A program made the position numbers and the translations under genes. The notes below the pieces were generated by a model, which did no database searches, had not been told where the DNA came from, and saw only the letters and a list, made by a program, of their open reading frames with translations. A stretch of 62,983 nucleotides of DNA from Prochlorococcus sp. AG-409-L21 (GTDB taxonomy: Bacteria > Cyanobacteriota > Cyanobacteriia > PCC-6307 > Cyanobiaceae), in contig QCKH01000010.1 in NCBI GenBank assembly GCA_003215475.1, positions 1 to 62,983 of the forward strand, in the 5' to 3' direction. How positions within the stretch are numbered: position 1 is the stretch's first letter; every line of letters begins with the position of its first letter. Shown here in pieces: positions 40,187-48,414 of the stretch.

Positions 40187-41236
40187 TTAATCACAGTCCC
40201 TCTCAACTATTTTTTTTGCCTCTTGATGTCCTAAACGCGCAGCTGTTCTCATGTCAGAACATGACCCGACAGTATCTTTATTCACCAAATATTTTATTAA
40301 CCCACGAACAAAATATGCATTGTAATATCTTGGATTAATATCGATTGCTTTGCTGAAGTCAGATATCGCTCCGGAATGATCTTTTAAATCATATTTTAAA
40401 AAACCACGACGATAATACGCATCTGCATACCTTGGATTAATATCGATTGCTTTGCTGAAGTCAGATATCGCTCCTGAATAGTCTTTTAAATGATATTTTG
40501 CAAAACCACGACGATAATACGCATCTGCATACCTTGGATTAATATCGATTGCTTTGCTGAAGTCAGATATCGCTCCTGAATAGTCTTTTAAATGATTTTT
40601 TTCAACGCCACGATTGTGATATGCAATTACAAGGTTGCCTTTAGAAAGTTGATTACTCTCAATTACTTTGCTTAAATCATAAATCGATCCTGAATGATCT
40701 CCATCCTCTGCCTTCTTCTTAGCACGTTTAAAATATAACACTGCCGTTTTAAAGTTATCAATTTTTTCTGGAAAATAACCAGGAGAATCTAACTCTTTTA
40801 AGACTTCTATCTGTGCAGATGTTGGGGGCGGCATTTTATTAGCCTCATTAGGACTGCTTTTGCATAAGAAATTATAGACACCATCTAATTGTGGATTTCT
40901 AGATTTTTCAGTAGGAAAAAATCGCAATTTCCAATAACCATCTCCTAGTCGCTTGCTTTGGATATATGGAGTAGTTGTATCGTCGTTAATAATACCTTTC
41001 TTGCAGTTCACCTTCAATTGAAATCGATGTCGTGTTTTTCTATATGAAATTTTTCGAGAACCTACTTTAAAATATGCATATATCCAATCACCTCTTTTAT
41101 AAATTGAAGAGGCGTCTATATATCTACGTCCTTTTCCCAGTCCTTCATAATAATTTGCCACGTCAATCCAATTTTCAGCATTAACAGCAGTAGGCAAAGC
41201 AAGAGCAGCTAGCAATGGGAGTATTATGCGTTTCAT
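40187..41236 (-). CDS. Secreted TPR protein with near-identical tandem repeats
   Basis: A 349-residue exported protein: signal peptide MKRIILPLLAALALPTAVNA, then a domain of about 110 residues (NWIDVANYYEG, YIDASSIYKRGDWIYAYFK) like the periplasmic surface-adhesin-E-type fold, then TPRs. Three successive 34-residue units share the same DNA almost exactly with a 102-base period at about 40315-40615 (LKDYSGAISDFSKAIDINP repeated), showing recent expansion. A further degenerate TPR and the tail C(S)DMRTAARLGHQEA close it. Start ATG 41236 overlaps a 30-codon ORF upstream. Confidence 0.8.
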   Translation of the reverse strand: MKRIILPLLAALALPTAVNAENWIDVANYYEGLGKGRRYIDASSIYKRGDWIYAYFKVGSRKISYRKTRHRFQLKVNCKKGIINDDTTTPYIQSKRLGDGYWKLRFFPTEKSRNPQLDGVYNFLCKSSPNEANKMPPPTSAQIEVLKELDSPGYFPEKIDNFKTAVLYFKRAKKKAEDGDHSGSIYDLSKVIESNQLSKGNLVIAYHNRGVEKNHLKDYSGAISDFSKAIDINPRYADAYYRRGFAKYHLKDYSGAISDFSKAIDINPRYADAYYRRGFLKYDLKDHSGAISDFSKAIDINPRYYNAYFVRGLIKYLVNKDTVGSCSDMRTAARLGHQEAKKIVERDCD

Positions 41237-41325
41237 TTTTTAGAGGTCATCTTAAAGGTTAAATACGCAAAGCCACCTAGTAATAACAAACTAACAACCG
41301 CATAAGTAATTGCTATGCCATACAT
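41233..41325 (-). CDS. 30-residue single-helix membrane peptide
   Basis: From ATG 41325: a hydrophobic helix (ITYAVVSLLLLGGFAYLTF) with a basic tail ending KMTSKK. Its TGA overlaps the ATG of the TPR protein gene (ATGA), the classic signature of coupled translation, which supports it being real. Shape and size recall small membrane subunits of cyanobacterial complexes, but I cannot match it to any. Confidence 0.45.
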   Translation of the reverse strand: MYGIAITYAVVSLLLLGGFAYLTFKMTSKK

Positions 41326-41368
41326 AATTATTTATCTTCTAATGCAAGTAGTAAGCGTTTTATCATTT

Positions 41369-41692
41369 TTACTTAAACTTTTTCTTAGCTAAAAAATAAC
41401 CAATTGCATAAGCAAAAGGAGTTAGTAGAATAAACACGCCGATAAGACCTTGGACAGAATTAACAAAATTCATTCCCCATCTACCCGAATCTCCAAACCA
41501 AATATATCTAGCAATTGGTTGTCCTAAAACGTGGCTAAAAAAAATAACCGGCCACAAGGAGAACTTTAGTGAATAGCTCCAACGTGTTTTAGGTCTCCAA
41601 GGGCGAAGAGCTCGATAGACCATGAATGGAATTGAAATCTGTATAACAACAGAAAAAATTCCATAAATCGAGGAAAGTGTTGATGCATTCAT
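41369..41692 (-). CDS. Small membrane protein
   Basis: A 107-residue protein with about three membrane segments (residues ~5-28, 45-62 and 76-100; the last with GLIGVFILLTPFAYAIGYFL) and a basic end (KKKFK). Trp/Arg-rich loop between the first two (RALRPWRPKTRWSYSLKFS). No family recognised. Starts at ATG 41692. Confidence 0.5.
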   Translation of the reverse strand: MNASTLSSIYGIFSVVIQISIPFMVYRALRPWRPKTRWSYSLKFSLWPVIFFSHVLGQPIARYIWFGDSGRWGMNFVNSVQGLIGVFILLTPFAYAIGYFLAKKKFK

Positions 41693-41794
41693 ATGCTTTA
41701 TTCCTGATCTTTTCAGGATCCTATCCGATAATGGATGAAGGTTATTTAGCAGTAGTTAAAGCTAAATGATTTGGAAATTTGAACAGTAAGAGTT

Positions 41795-42958
41795 TCATAA
41801 ATCCAATAACTTTTTCTTTTTGGCTTGAAACTCTTTTTCAGTTATTATGCCTTGATCTCTTAAATCTGCATATTTTTTTAATTCATCAGCATTAGATGTT
41901 GTATTAAATACTTCAGTATTAAATTGTTTTAAATTAAATTTTAATTTATCAAATAGACCAAAAAATATTCTTTTTCTACTTTTTTCAAACCAAAGATATC
42001 GAGTATAAAAAAAGATTGGGGTAAAAAAATAAACATAGAATAAAAAGGACTCATCAATGTCGTAATTGATGACAATTTGCCCATATATGAAAAACCAAAT
42101 TAATACTAATAAAATATTAACTACAAACCGACCAGATACATTTTTAGGTAATAAGAGTCTTTTTAAGGTGTTTTTTTTGAATAAAAACTTTAAATCATTA
42201 AAATTTAAATCCCAAATTGATTCATAAAACATACCTATTTTTTTTGAAAATATAAAAGTTATGCTTGATATTATTCCAGATATAAAAAATACCCCAAAAG
42301 AATATTGATCATCGCTAAATAAAGTTAAAATTAAAAGATTCGAGAAAACAAAAGGTATAAATGCGGCATAAATTATTCTTTCAATATTATCCCAGTAACC
42401 ATATTTTTTAAGGTAATAAAAAGGAATAACTATTAGAGGCACAAGTAACGGAAGACCAATAAAAAGCAAAACAATTAGCAAAACATAAAAACAAATAATT
42501 AAAAATCTCCTTAGATATTTTTTTGGAACTAGTGATTCTATTAGATCTATCTCATTAAGACCTGGATAAATTCCACTCCGCTTAGCAGAATCAGGTGTTG
42601 GAACAATGCATAAGGAAAGACTAGATATTTTGCCCTCATCTACAGAAGCATAAGCAACTCCAAGTAGATTAGACTTATCTCCTTGAGCCATGATAAGGCA
42701 ATCGGTATGTCCATAGGCTGGGCAGACGCCTAATTCGGCATAAACTGGACTATTAGTTTTTTTGATTGTTTCAAGTTTTGGTCTGATATATTCAATGAAT
42801 TCATCCTTCGAGTTCATATCGGTTAAGACTTCTTGTGAAGAGTATGAGAAGTCTTCTGATAAAAACGATTCAAACTCAGATGAATCAAGAGTGTGCAACA
42901 TTCTGGCATAGATACTCAAAGCATCCTGTTCACTTAGTTGATAAGTTTCCTTCCCCAT
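41795..42958 (-). CDS. Multi-pass membrane protein with NTF2-like N-terminus and SHOCT C-terminus
   Basis: A 387-residue protein in three parts. Residues 1 to ~125 look like a SnoaL/NTF2-type domain (YARMLHTLDSSEFESFLSEDFSYSSQ, then VYAELGVCPAYGHTDCLIM). Residues ~150-320 carry about six or seven hydrophobic helices, rich in Phe, Ile and Leu. The last 30 residues match the SHOCT motif (ELKKYADLRDQGIITEKEF), a short domain linked to membrane protein oligomerisation. Very AT-rich codons, as in the rest of the island. Function unknown. Confidence 0.65.
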   Translation of the reverse strand: MGKETYQLSEQDALSIYARMLHTLDSSEFESFLSEDFSYSSQEVLTDMNSKDEFIEYIRPKLETIKKTNSPVYAELGVCPAYGHTDCLIMAQGDKSNLLGVAYASVDEGKISSLSLCIVPTPDSAKRSGIYPGLNEIDLIESLVPKKYLRRFLIICFYVLLIVLLFIGLPLLVPLIVIPFYYLKKYGYWDNIERIIYAAFIPFVFSNLLILTLFSDDQYSFGVFFISGIISSITFIFSKKIGMFYESIWDLNFNDLKFLFKKNTLKRLLLPKNVSGRFVVNILLVLIWFFIYGQIVINYDIDESFLFYVYFFTPIFFYTRYLWFEKSRKRIFFGLFDKLKFNLKQFNTEVFNTTSNADELKKYADLRDQGIITEKEFQAKKKKLLDL

Positions 42959-43211
42959 TACTCAAAAATATTTATATAAATTAAGGAGCTAATTGTCCCT
43001 TATTGTAGATCGAATTTCCTGAAAACCTATCAATTCACCGACCTAGTTAATACAGGGCACTAGATCGCTCAGGGGGAGCTGTAGGAGGAGCTGAACTTAT
43101 ATATCTGGTAAATAGAACTATATACTTTGTACAACATGGCGTCTCAAACTCGTTCCACTCGCTTACTTATAACCTAGTCATAGCCTTATTTTTTGGGTAT
43201 TCTCAGATGAT

Positions 43212-43251
43212 AGATCGAGTGCTTTGGGAGCACTAGGTCGCAGGTTCGAAT
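43212..43251 (+). tRNA. tRNA-Pro(UGG)-like fragment, not a complete gene
   Basis: AGTGC (43218-43222) and GCACT (43230-43234) form a perfect five-pair anticodon stem around TTTGGGA, giving anticodon TGG with G37. It is followed by AGGTC and the T-arm half GCAGGTTCGAAT, where homology stops: the expected CCTGC strand is replaced by AAAGT. No 5' acceptor or D-arm is seen. It looks like a tRNA 3'-side scar from recombination. Confidence 0.6.
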
Positions 43252-43268
43252 AAAGTTCGAATGGATTT

Positions 43269-43432
43269 TGATTAAAAGCTGAAATCCATTGGTATAAAAG
43301 CAGACTCGCTTTTCATTAGCCAGTAGTTAATTTCCTGTTGTGCCATGGGATCTCAGCGATATTGCGATGTGTGGATGGTGTGTGGATGGCTTAACATTCT
43401 CACCCCCATTTCTTTATTCTATTTCAATCAAA
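43269..43432 (+). repeat. EVE-derived dispersed repeat, copy 3
   Basis: The fullest copy. It starts with TTGATTAAAAGCTGAAATC, shared with copy 4, passes through CATTAGCCAGTAG and CCATGGGATCTCAGCG to two TGTGTGGATGG units and the ATTTCAATCAA tail. The core from CCATGG to the second GGATGG is identical to copy 5. It closes the mobile block and lies just past the tRNA-Pro-like fragment. Confidence 0.9.
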
Positions 43433-44491
43433 TGTATCTCTCCATTTAATCAATCTTGAAAGAACTTCGTCTGCACTTCCAGAAACTATAGATGCTTGAG
43501 CTTGGTTTATAGCATCTTGCAATGTTTTTGAATGTCCAGATAACCATAGGTATGTACCTACATTCCATTGCAGAGATTTCACTAAAGGACCTTTATTTTT
43601 TAGTGCATCTAAAGCATCATTTTTCCATAGATCTATATCTTTCCATGCTGGGTCTTGTCCATAACAATCATGGTCACGGGGATGGAGTATTAAACGTTGA
43701 CGCTTGCTTTGCTTGATCTGACTAGTTATACATGCTCTACTGATTGGCAAGTCAGTGCTACCCTCAAGCCCTTTGACTGTTATTGCATTTGTTTCTCCAG
43801 CCATTTCAAGTACCTTCCAAGCTCTATCTTCTGTAGGAGGATGAACAAAACCACTGACGAGTAGATGTTCCCCTTGATGTCCTGTCCAGAGCAACTCCAT
43901 GCTTGCTATAGGGGGACGCTTACCTATTTGATCTCGATATGAGATTAGAGAATCTGCTAGTGGAAAATGGTCAGGCTGATGAATAAGAGCAAAATTATTT
44001 TGATAAAAACCTGATTGCACTTGGTTTAAAGATAGGCCACTTAGATCTACTCCCAATGCTTTGAATAATTCTTGAGTTGTTACTCCATATTTGATAGGCA
44101 TCCTTCTCCCACCATGAAGAACGACTGGTTGATTATTAGCAAGAAGAACTAGTGCTGTAAGTGGATATAAAGGAGAGGTTTTGCTTCTCCCATCAAAGGG
44201 TATCCCAAAACAAATAGGCTGTAATTGTCCTTCTTTAGAATTTAAGATAGGTCCTAGCTCTTTATAGACATCCAGCATGCCTACTAATTCTTGTGGTTCA
44301 GGTCTTCTAATGCGGTGAGCAATCATAAAAGCACCTATTTGAGCAGGAGTAGCTTTGGAATCAAGAATTAATTTCAGCGCCTCAGACGATTCGTCACGAC
44401 TAAGTCCTTTACTTGTGCCTTCTCCACTCCCAATTTTTCTTAAATAATATTTAAATTGTTCTGCGCTTAGTTTTTCTCTAGATCCGATCAC
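43424..44491 (-). CDS. Anthranilate phosphoribosyltransferase-like protein (TrpD2 type)
   Basis: A 355-residue protein with the TrpD/nucleoside-phosphorylase fold: an N-terminal helical domain with GLSRDESSEALKLILDSKATPAQIGAFMIAHR, then VVLHGGRRMPIKYG where the PRPP-binding glycine-rich loop lies. The canonical tryptophan-pathway motif is altered, so it is the TrpD2/YbiB-like branch, some of which bind nucleic acid rather than act in tryptophan synthesis. Begins at GTG 44491. It is the last gene of the nirA run. Confidence 0.85.
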   Translation of the reverse strand: MIGSREKLSAEQFKYYLRKIGSGEGTSKGLSRDESSEALKLILDSKATPAQIGAFMIAHRIRRPEPQELVGMLDVYKELGPILNSKEGQLQPICFGIPFDGRSKTSPLYPLTALVLLANNQPVVLHGGRRMPIKYGVTTQELFKALGVDLSGLSLNQVQSGFYQNNFALIHQPDHFPLADSLISYRDQIGKRPPIASMELLWTGHQGEHLLVSGFVHPPTEDRAWKVLEMAGETNAITVKGLEGSTDLPISRACITSQIKQSKRQRLILHPRDHDCYGQDPAWKDIDLWKNDALDALKNKGPLVKSLQWNVGTYLWLSGHSKTLQDAINQAQASIVSGSADEVLSRLIKWRDTFD

Positions 44492-44600
44492 TGTAATAAA
44501 AAAAACTTCTCGAATAAATATTGTCTTATTTAATTCTTATCGTCTTGTAGCAGCATATACATTTTTGATTATTTGTGTATTCCTTGACACCCTTTACTTT

Positions 44601-45344
44601 TTATGTGTGATATGTAAGTTGCTTTTGTACTAATTGCAAATTCCTACCTTGAGGCAATTTTTTCTCAAGATATTTTAATGCATTTTTGCTATCTTCAGAT
44701 CTGATAGATCCTAATGCTTGAATTGCTTTTGCTGAAGAAATAATAGACCCTGAGGTTACTAACACTTTTAACTTGCTGACTATTTCTTTGCCGTCTCTTC
44801 TTTGAAGTATTGTTATTGCTTTAATTATAATTTCATCTCGGAAATCATTCAATACATTATTTAAGGCATTTAATATATCTTCATTGGTAATTATGTGGGC
44901 TTTAAAACTTAGTAACTCTAGTCCTGCAAGTTTCGATCTCTTGCTAGGCTCTTGGAGTATTTTTACTATAAATGCAATTGGCAATAAAGCGCCCCAGCAT
45001 GCTAATGACTCATAAATTTCAACTCTATAAATATTATTTTTTTCTAAAAGATTTAAGAGGAATTCTCTAGATTCGTCTTGATAAGAAATACCAGCAGCCT
45101 TGATGAGAAATGGGTTGACACCATGAGTATCAATTAAGTATTTAATGGTTTCCCATCCTTCTTCTCCCATAGCACCAATGCGTTCTGCAAGTAAATTTAA
45201 TAGCCCATCGGATAGATTGTTTGAGTATATAGTCTTTATCCAACCTGATTTGATAGGGTTTTTACGGTTGCTCAATATTTTTATAATGTCATCTTCACCT
45301 TCTTGGCTTATTTCTAAACCTTTATTGCTAAAATAATTAGTCAT
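44601..45344 (-). CDS. HEAT-like repeat protein of the nitrite cluster
   Basis: A 247-residue all-helical protein. Short hydrophobic helices separated by turns (RSKLAGLELLSFKAHI, LNDFRDEIIIKAITILQRRDGKE, SAKAIQALGSIRSEDSKNALKYL) look like HEAT repeats, as in phycobilin-lyase-like proteins. In picocyanobacterial nitrite clusters a gene of unknown role often accompanies nirA and focA; this may be it (nirX in some descriptions), but I cannot confirm the name. 65 bases downstream of focA on the same strand. Confidence 0.65.
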   Translation of the reverse strand: MTNYFSNKGLEISQEGEDDIIKILSNRKNPIKSGWIKTIYSNNLSDGLLNLLAERIGAMGEEGWETIKYLIDTHGVNPFLIKAAGISYQDESREFLLNLLEKNNIYRVEIYESLACWGALLPIAFIVKILQEPSKRSKLAGLELLSFKAHIITNEDILNALNNVLNDFRDEIIIKAITILQRRDGKEIVSKLKVLVTSGSIISSAKAIQALGSIRSEDSKNALKYLEKKLPQGRNLQLVQKQLTYHT

Positions 45345-45409
45345 TTCTTATATTTTGGGGGGCTTTAAAAGAATTTTCTTTTAATTAAATGTATTCAGTC
45401 CTATTAGCT

Positions 45410-46321
45410 CTATCTTGCCCCCAATTCTGCTGCAAGCTCCCTTTCTAATTTTTCATCATGTACGGTAGGTAGGACATTCTTCATTTTTGTTCTGTGAGTG
45501 CTATAGAACAACATTCCTATAAATACCATTCCACCTAAGATATTTCCAATAGTAACTGGAAGGAAGTTCCAGAAAATTACTTTTATAAAAGGTACTCCTG
45601 ATCCTAGGAATGGACCTGCTGTGTGAAGGAACATGTTAACTACAATGTGCTCCATTCCCATTGTTTGGAAAGCCGTTATAGGCAACCAACAGGCAAGTAT
45701 TTTTCCTGGAACGCTTTTACTTACTAGAGCCATTGTTACTCCTAGGCATACTAGCCAATTAGCAATAACTCCTCTTAAGAAAGCTAAAAAGAAACCTGTA
45801 CTCCCTAAAGATTCATATTTAACCAGGACATTTGTTTTGTTTAATGCAATTATCTTTGCTGCTACTGCTGACCAACCTGTTCCGCCTTCTGTAACAGAAA
45901 GTGGTTCTAAATTCCCAGCGCTTGTAAGACTGATCGATAACAAATATGCAACTAATACAGTTCCAAGAAAATTTCCAATCCATACCCAAGACCAGTTTCT
46001 AAAAGTTGCCCTCCATGTGCTTTTGCCTGCCCATGTTGCCATGGGTAGCAAAGCAAAGTTTCCTGTTACAAGTTCCATTCCAAAAAGGACTATGCTCGCG
46101 AACCCAAATGGAAATAAAAATGATCCTAAAAAAGGCATTTTTGATTGAATGCCTACGGTAATTGCAAGACAAGTAGCCAATCCAAGTATTGCTCCAGAAT
46201 AAAAACCACGAAGCAATAAGTTTTTGACACTAACAGTGGATTTTTTACCACCTGCAATAATCATGCCATCTACCAATTCATTAGGTAGTACGTAATCCAT
46301 TTGTGATGCTGTCTGATCCAT
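45410..46321 (-). CDS. focA: Formate/nitrite transporter family channel
   Basis: A 303-residue FNT channel. Six membrane helices are visible, with the family blocks GFYSGAILGLATCLAITVG at residues ~36-54, FGMELVTGNFALLPMATW near 90-107 and the central GVIANWLVCLGVTMAL near 188. The C-terminal ~35 residues are charged. Next to nirA it is almost certainly the nitrite uptake route. Starts at ATG 46321. Order: nirA, a 47-residue ORF, focA, HEAT protein, TrpD2-like, all on the minus strand. Confidence 0.92.
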   Translation of the reverse strand: MDQTASQMDYVLPNELVDGMIIAGGKKSTVSVKNLLLRGFYSGAILGLATCLAITVGIQSKMPFLGSFLFPFGFASIVLFGMELVTGNFALLPMATWAGKSTWRATFRNWSWVWIGNFLGTVLVAYLLSISLTSAGNLEPLSVTEGGTGWSAVAAKIIALNKTNVLVKYESLGSTGFFLAFLRGVIANWLVCLGVTMALVSKSVPGKILACWLPITAFQTMGMEHIVVNMFLHTAGPFLGSGVPFIKVIFWNFLPVTIGNILGGMVFIGMLFYSTHRTKMKNVLPTVHDEKLERELAAELGAR

Positions 46322-46362
46322 TGAAAAATTAGTATTTGTGTTGGGTTTGATTTTTGTAGAAT

Positions 46363-46506
46363 TTAATCGCTAAATCGGTTCATAAAACGTGAGAAAAAGT
46401 CCTTTCCTCCTTCTTCTTGATCAATTTCAGGCTTTTCATCTCCGATTTGATTAAGCCAATTCATAAAGCGAGAAAATAGGTCATTTGAACCTTGATCATT
46501 AGTCAT
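46363..46506 (-). CDS. 47-residue protein between nirA and focA
   Basis: Starts at ATG 46506 and stops 41 bases before the focA start; 30 bases after nirA. It holds two copies of a short motif, LFSRFMNWLNQ near the start and FFSRFMNRFSD at the end, joined by an acidic Asp/Glu linker (GDEKPEIDQEEGG). Both motif copies are amphipathic. Its regular structure and place in the operon argue for a real peptide, possibly an adaptor for the channel or the reductase; that is inference. Confidence 0.6.
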   Translation of the reverse strand: MTNDQGSNDLFSRFMNWLNQIGDEKPEIDQEEGGKDFFSRFMNRFSD

Positions 46507-46536
46507 GATTTAAAATGAGTAGATAAAAAAGGCAGA

Positions 46537-48156
46537 TTAAGTTTCATAGCTGCCTTTTAAAAAATCACGTAGGTTGAAGAAAAGCTTAGAAAATATTTTC
46601 CCTTTGCTTGATTTAAAAATTTTAGGTTTAGCTGAGAAATCTTCTATAAGTAATTTTTTCAAAAATGGCTTTAATTCTTCTGTAGGGATACCCTTATGTA
46701 TTAATTTTCCAAGTTTTTTATCAGGACCTTGCTTACCACCAACACTTATGTCATATGCTTCTACCATTTTCCCATTTTTATTTTTAGATTTAGTTCCCGT
46801 TAAGCCAATCGCACCCATATATGCTTGCCCACAACTATTTGGACATCCAGTCCAATGAATTTTAACTTCATTAGGTAATACGATTTCGCTATCAAGTTCT
46901 TTAGCTATCTTATGGGCTTGATCTTTTGTATTTGTTAGTGCAAAACTACAATATGTATTACCTGTACATGCAACAGTTCCACTTATTAATGGAGTTGGAT
47001 TTAAAGAAAATTTGTTAAGCAAAATATTTGTCTTAAATTCTTTAATTTTTTCATTCTTTATACCGGAAATAATCAAGTTCTGATCTTCAGTTAATCTAAT
47101 TTCGCTATTACCATAGGTTGAACTTATTGTTGCAATATCTAATAAGTCTTCTCCCGAAAGTTTACCTACAGGGATATGTAATCCAGCATAATTTAAGTTT
47201 TCTTGTTTTTGTGAATGTATGCCAAATATAGATCTTGGCTTAATGTTAAATTCTGATCCAGGATCAGGTAGAAGTTCTCCATATCTATCTTCTACCATTT
47301 TTCTGAAATTTTCTATACCTATTTGATTTAGAAAGAATCTAAATCTACCTTTAGGTCTTTTATCCCTTTCACCTTGATCTCTCCAGATAGAGATTATAAT
47401 CGATGTTATTTTACAAATATCTTTTTCGTGTATCCATGCATTAAGTGGAATTGCATATTCATTCATCTGTGAAGAAAGAATTCCTCCTATCCATACTCCA
47501 AAACCTATTACACCTTCTCTTTTAATGGGATGAAATACAATATCATTATGTAGGAGAAAATTATCTTTAGAACCTGCAACTGCTGTATTCCACTTCCTTG
47601 GAAGATTAGAAAATTCTTTATTACCTTGATTGCCGTCAGTAAGAAAATTATTGAGAATATTAGTATACTTACGTGTATCAATAATTTCATGTGGATCTAT
47701 CCCTGCCAATGCATTGCCCGTTACATTCCTAGGGTTATCAAATCCAGATTGAGTGGTATATAAATTGCATTCTTTAAGTCTTTTAAGTATATCTGGAAAA
47801 TCACTAATTAGAATACCTCTAACTTGAATATTCTGCCTTGTTGTTATATCACAACTGCCGTCATCACCATATCTATTTACAATAGATGCAATTGCTTGGA
47901 TTTGCTTTGTATTTAGAATTCCATTTGGAACTCGTAATCTTAACATGAACTTTCCTGGTGTTTTTGGACGCCAAAATAAGCCATACCATTTGAGTCTTAA
48001 TTCGCGATCTACTTTATCTATATTTTCCCAGCCAATTTCTGCAAACTTGTTAATTTCTTTACCAATATCTAAACCATCTTTCAATGCTTTATTTTGCTCT
48101 ATCTTATTTAATTTTTTGTTATTGAGATAGGACCTACTATATGAAGTAGAAGTCAT
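46537..48156 (-). CDS. nirA: Ferredoxin-nitrite reductase
   Basis: Six-electron reduction of nitrite to ammonium, using reduced ferredoxin, siroheme and a 4Fe-4S cluster. The 539-residue protein has both nitrite/sulfite reductase half-repeats; the cluster cysteines are Cys397 and Cys403 (CTGNTYC) and Cys438 and Cys442 (CPNSC). The motif TRQNIQVRGI matches the siroheme/substrate-contact region. ATG 48156. It is very AT-rich with Ile/Asn/Lys-heavy codons. Divergent from the siroheme genes, with an NtcA box in the intergenic region. Confidence 0.96.
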   Translation of the reverse strand: MTSTSYSRSYLNNKKLNKIEQNKALKDGLDIGKEINKFAEIGWENIDKVDRELRLKWYGLFWRPKTPGKFMLRLRVPNGILNTKQIQAIASIVNRYGDDGSCDITTRQNIQVRGILISDFPDILKRLKECNLYTTQSGFDNPRNVTGNALAGIDPHEIIDTRKYTNILNNFLTDGNQGNKEFSNLPRKWNTAVAGSKDNFLLHNDIVFHPIKREGVIGFGVWIGGILSSQMNEYAIPLNAWIHEKDICKITSIIISIWRDQGERDKRPKGRFRFFLNQIGIENFRKMVEDRYGELLPDPGSEFNIKPRSIFGIHSQKQENLNYAGLHIPVGKLSGEDLLDIATISSTYGNSEIRLTEDQNLIISGIKNEKIKEFKTNILLNKFSLNPTPLISGTVACTGNTYCSFALTNTKDQAHKIAKELDSEIVLPNEVKIHWTGCPNSCGQAYMGAIGLTGTKSKNKNGKMVEAYDISVGGKQGPDKKLGKLIHKGIPTEELKPFLKKLLIEDFSAKPKIFKSSKGKIFSKLFFNLRDFLKGSYET

Positions 48157-48301
48157 AATAGTTCTTAGAAGAATTGTAAGACTAGAAAAAAAATCTGGAA
48201 AATAATTTTAAATTTTCCTATTCTTTCTCTTAGGGTTACAGCACTTCAGAACGAATTGCGCGCTGTTGATACTATTAACTAAGAGAATGGGATTTAGTAA
48301 A

Positions 48302-48315
48302 GTATCTATAATTAC
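48302..48315. promoter_or_regulatory. NtcA-binding site between nirA and the siroheme genes
   Basis: Exact GTA-N8-TAC palindrome (GTA at 48302, TAC ending 48315). On the plus side a TAATTT (48340-48345) fits an NtcA-class -10 box, 24 bases downstream. On the minus side a TAGTAT (48274-48269) lies 27 bases away. Nitrogen control of both directions is expected. Confidence 0.8.
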
Positions 48316-48414
48316 AATTTCAAAAATATCTGAATTTCCTAATTTGTTGTATTTAATACATTGATGTTAGTGCTTCTGTAGTTAGTTTTTGATCTAATTT
48401 TTCAGATACCGTTA

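Noticed and set aside
43212-43251. Functional tRNA-Pro gene
   Set aside because: Acceptor stem, D-arm and the 3' strand of the T-stem are absent; kept only as a fragment.
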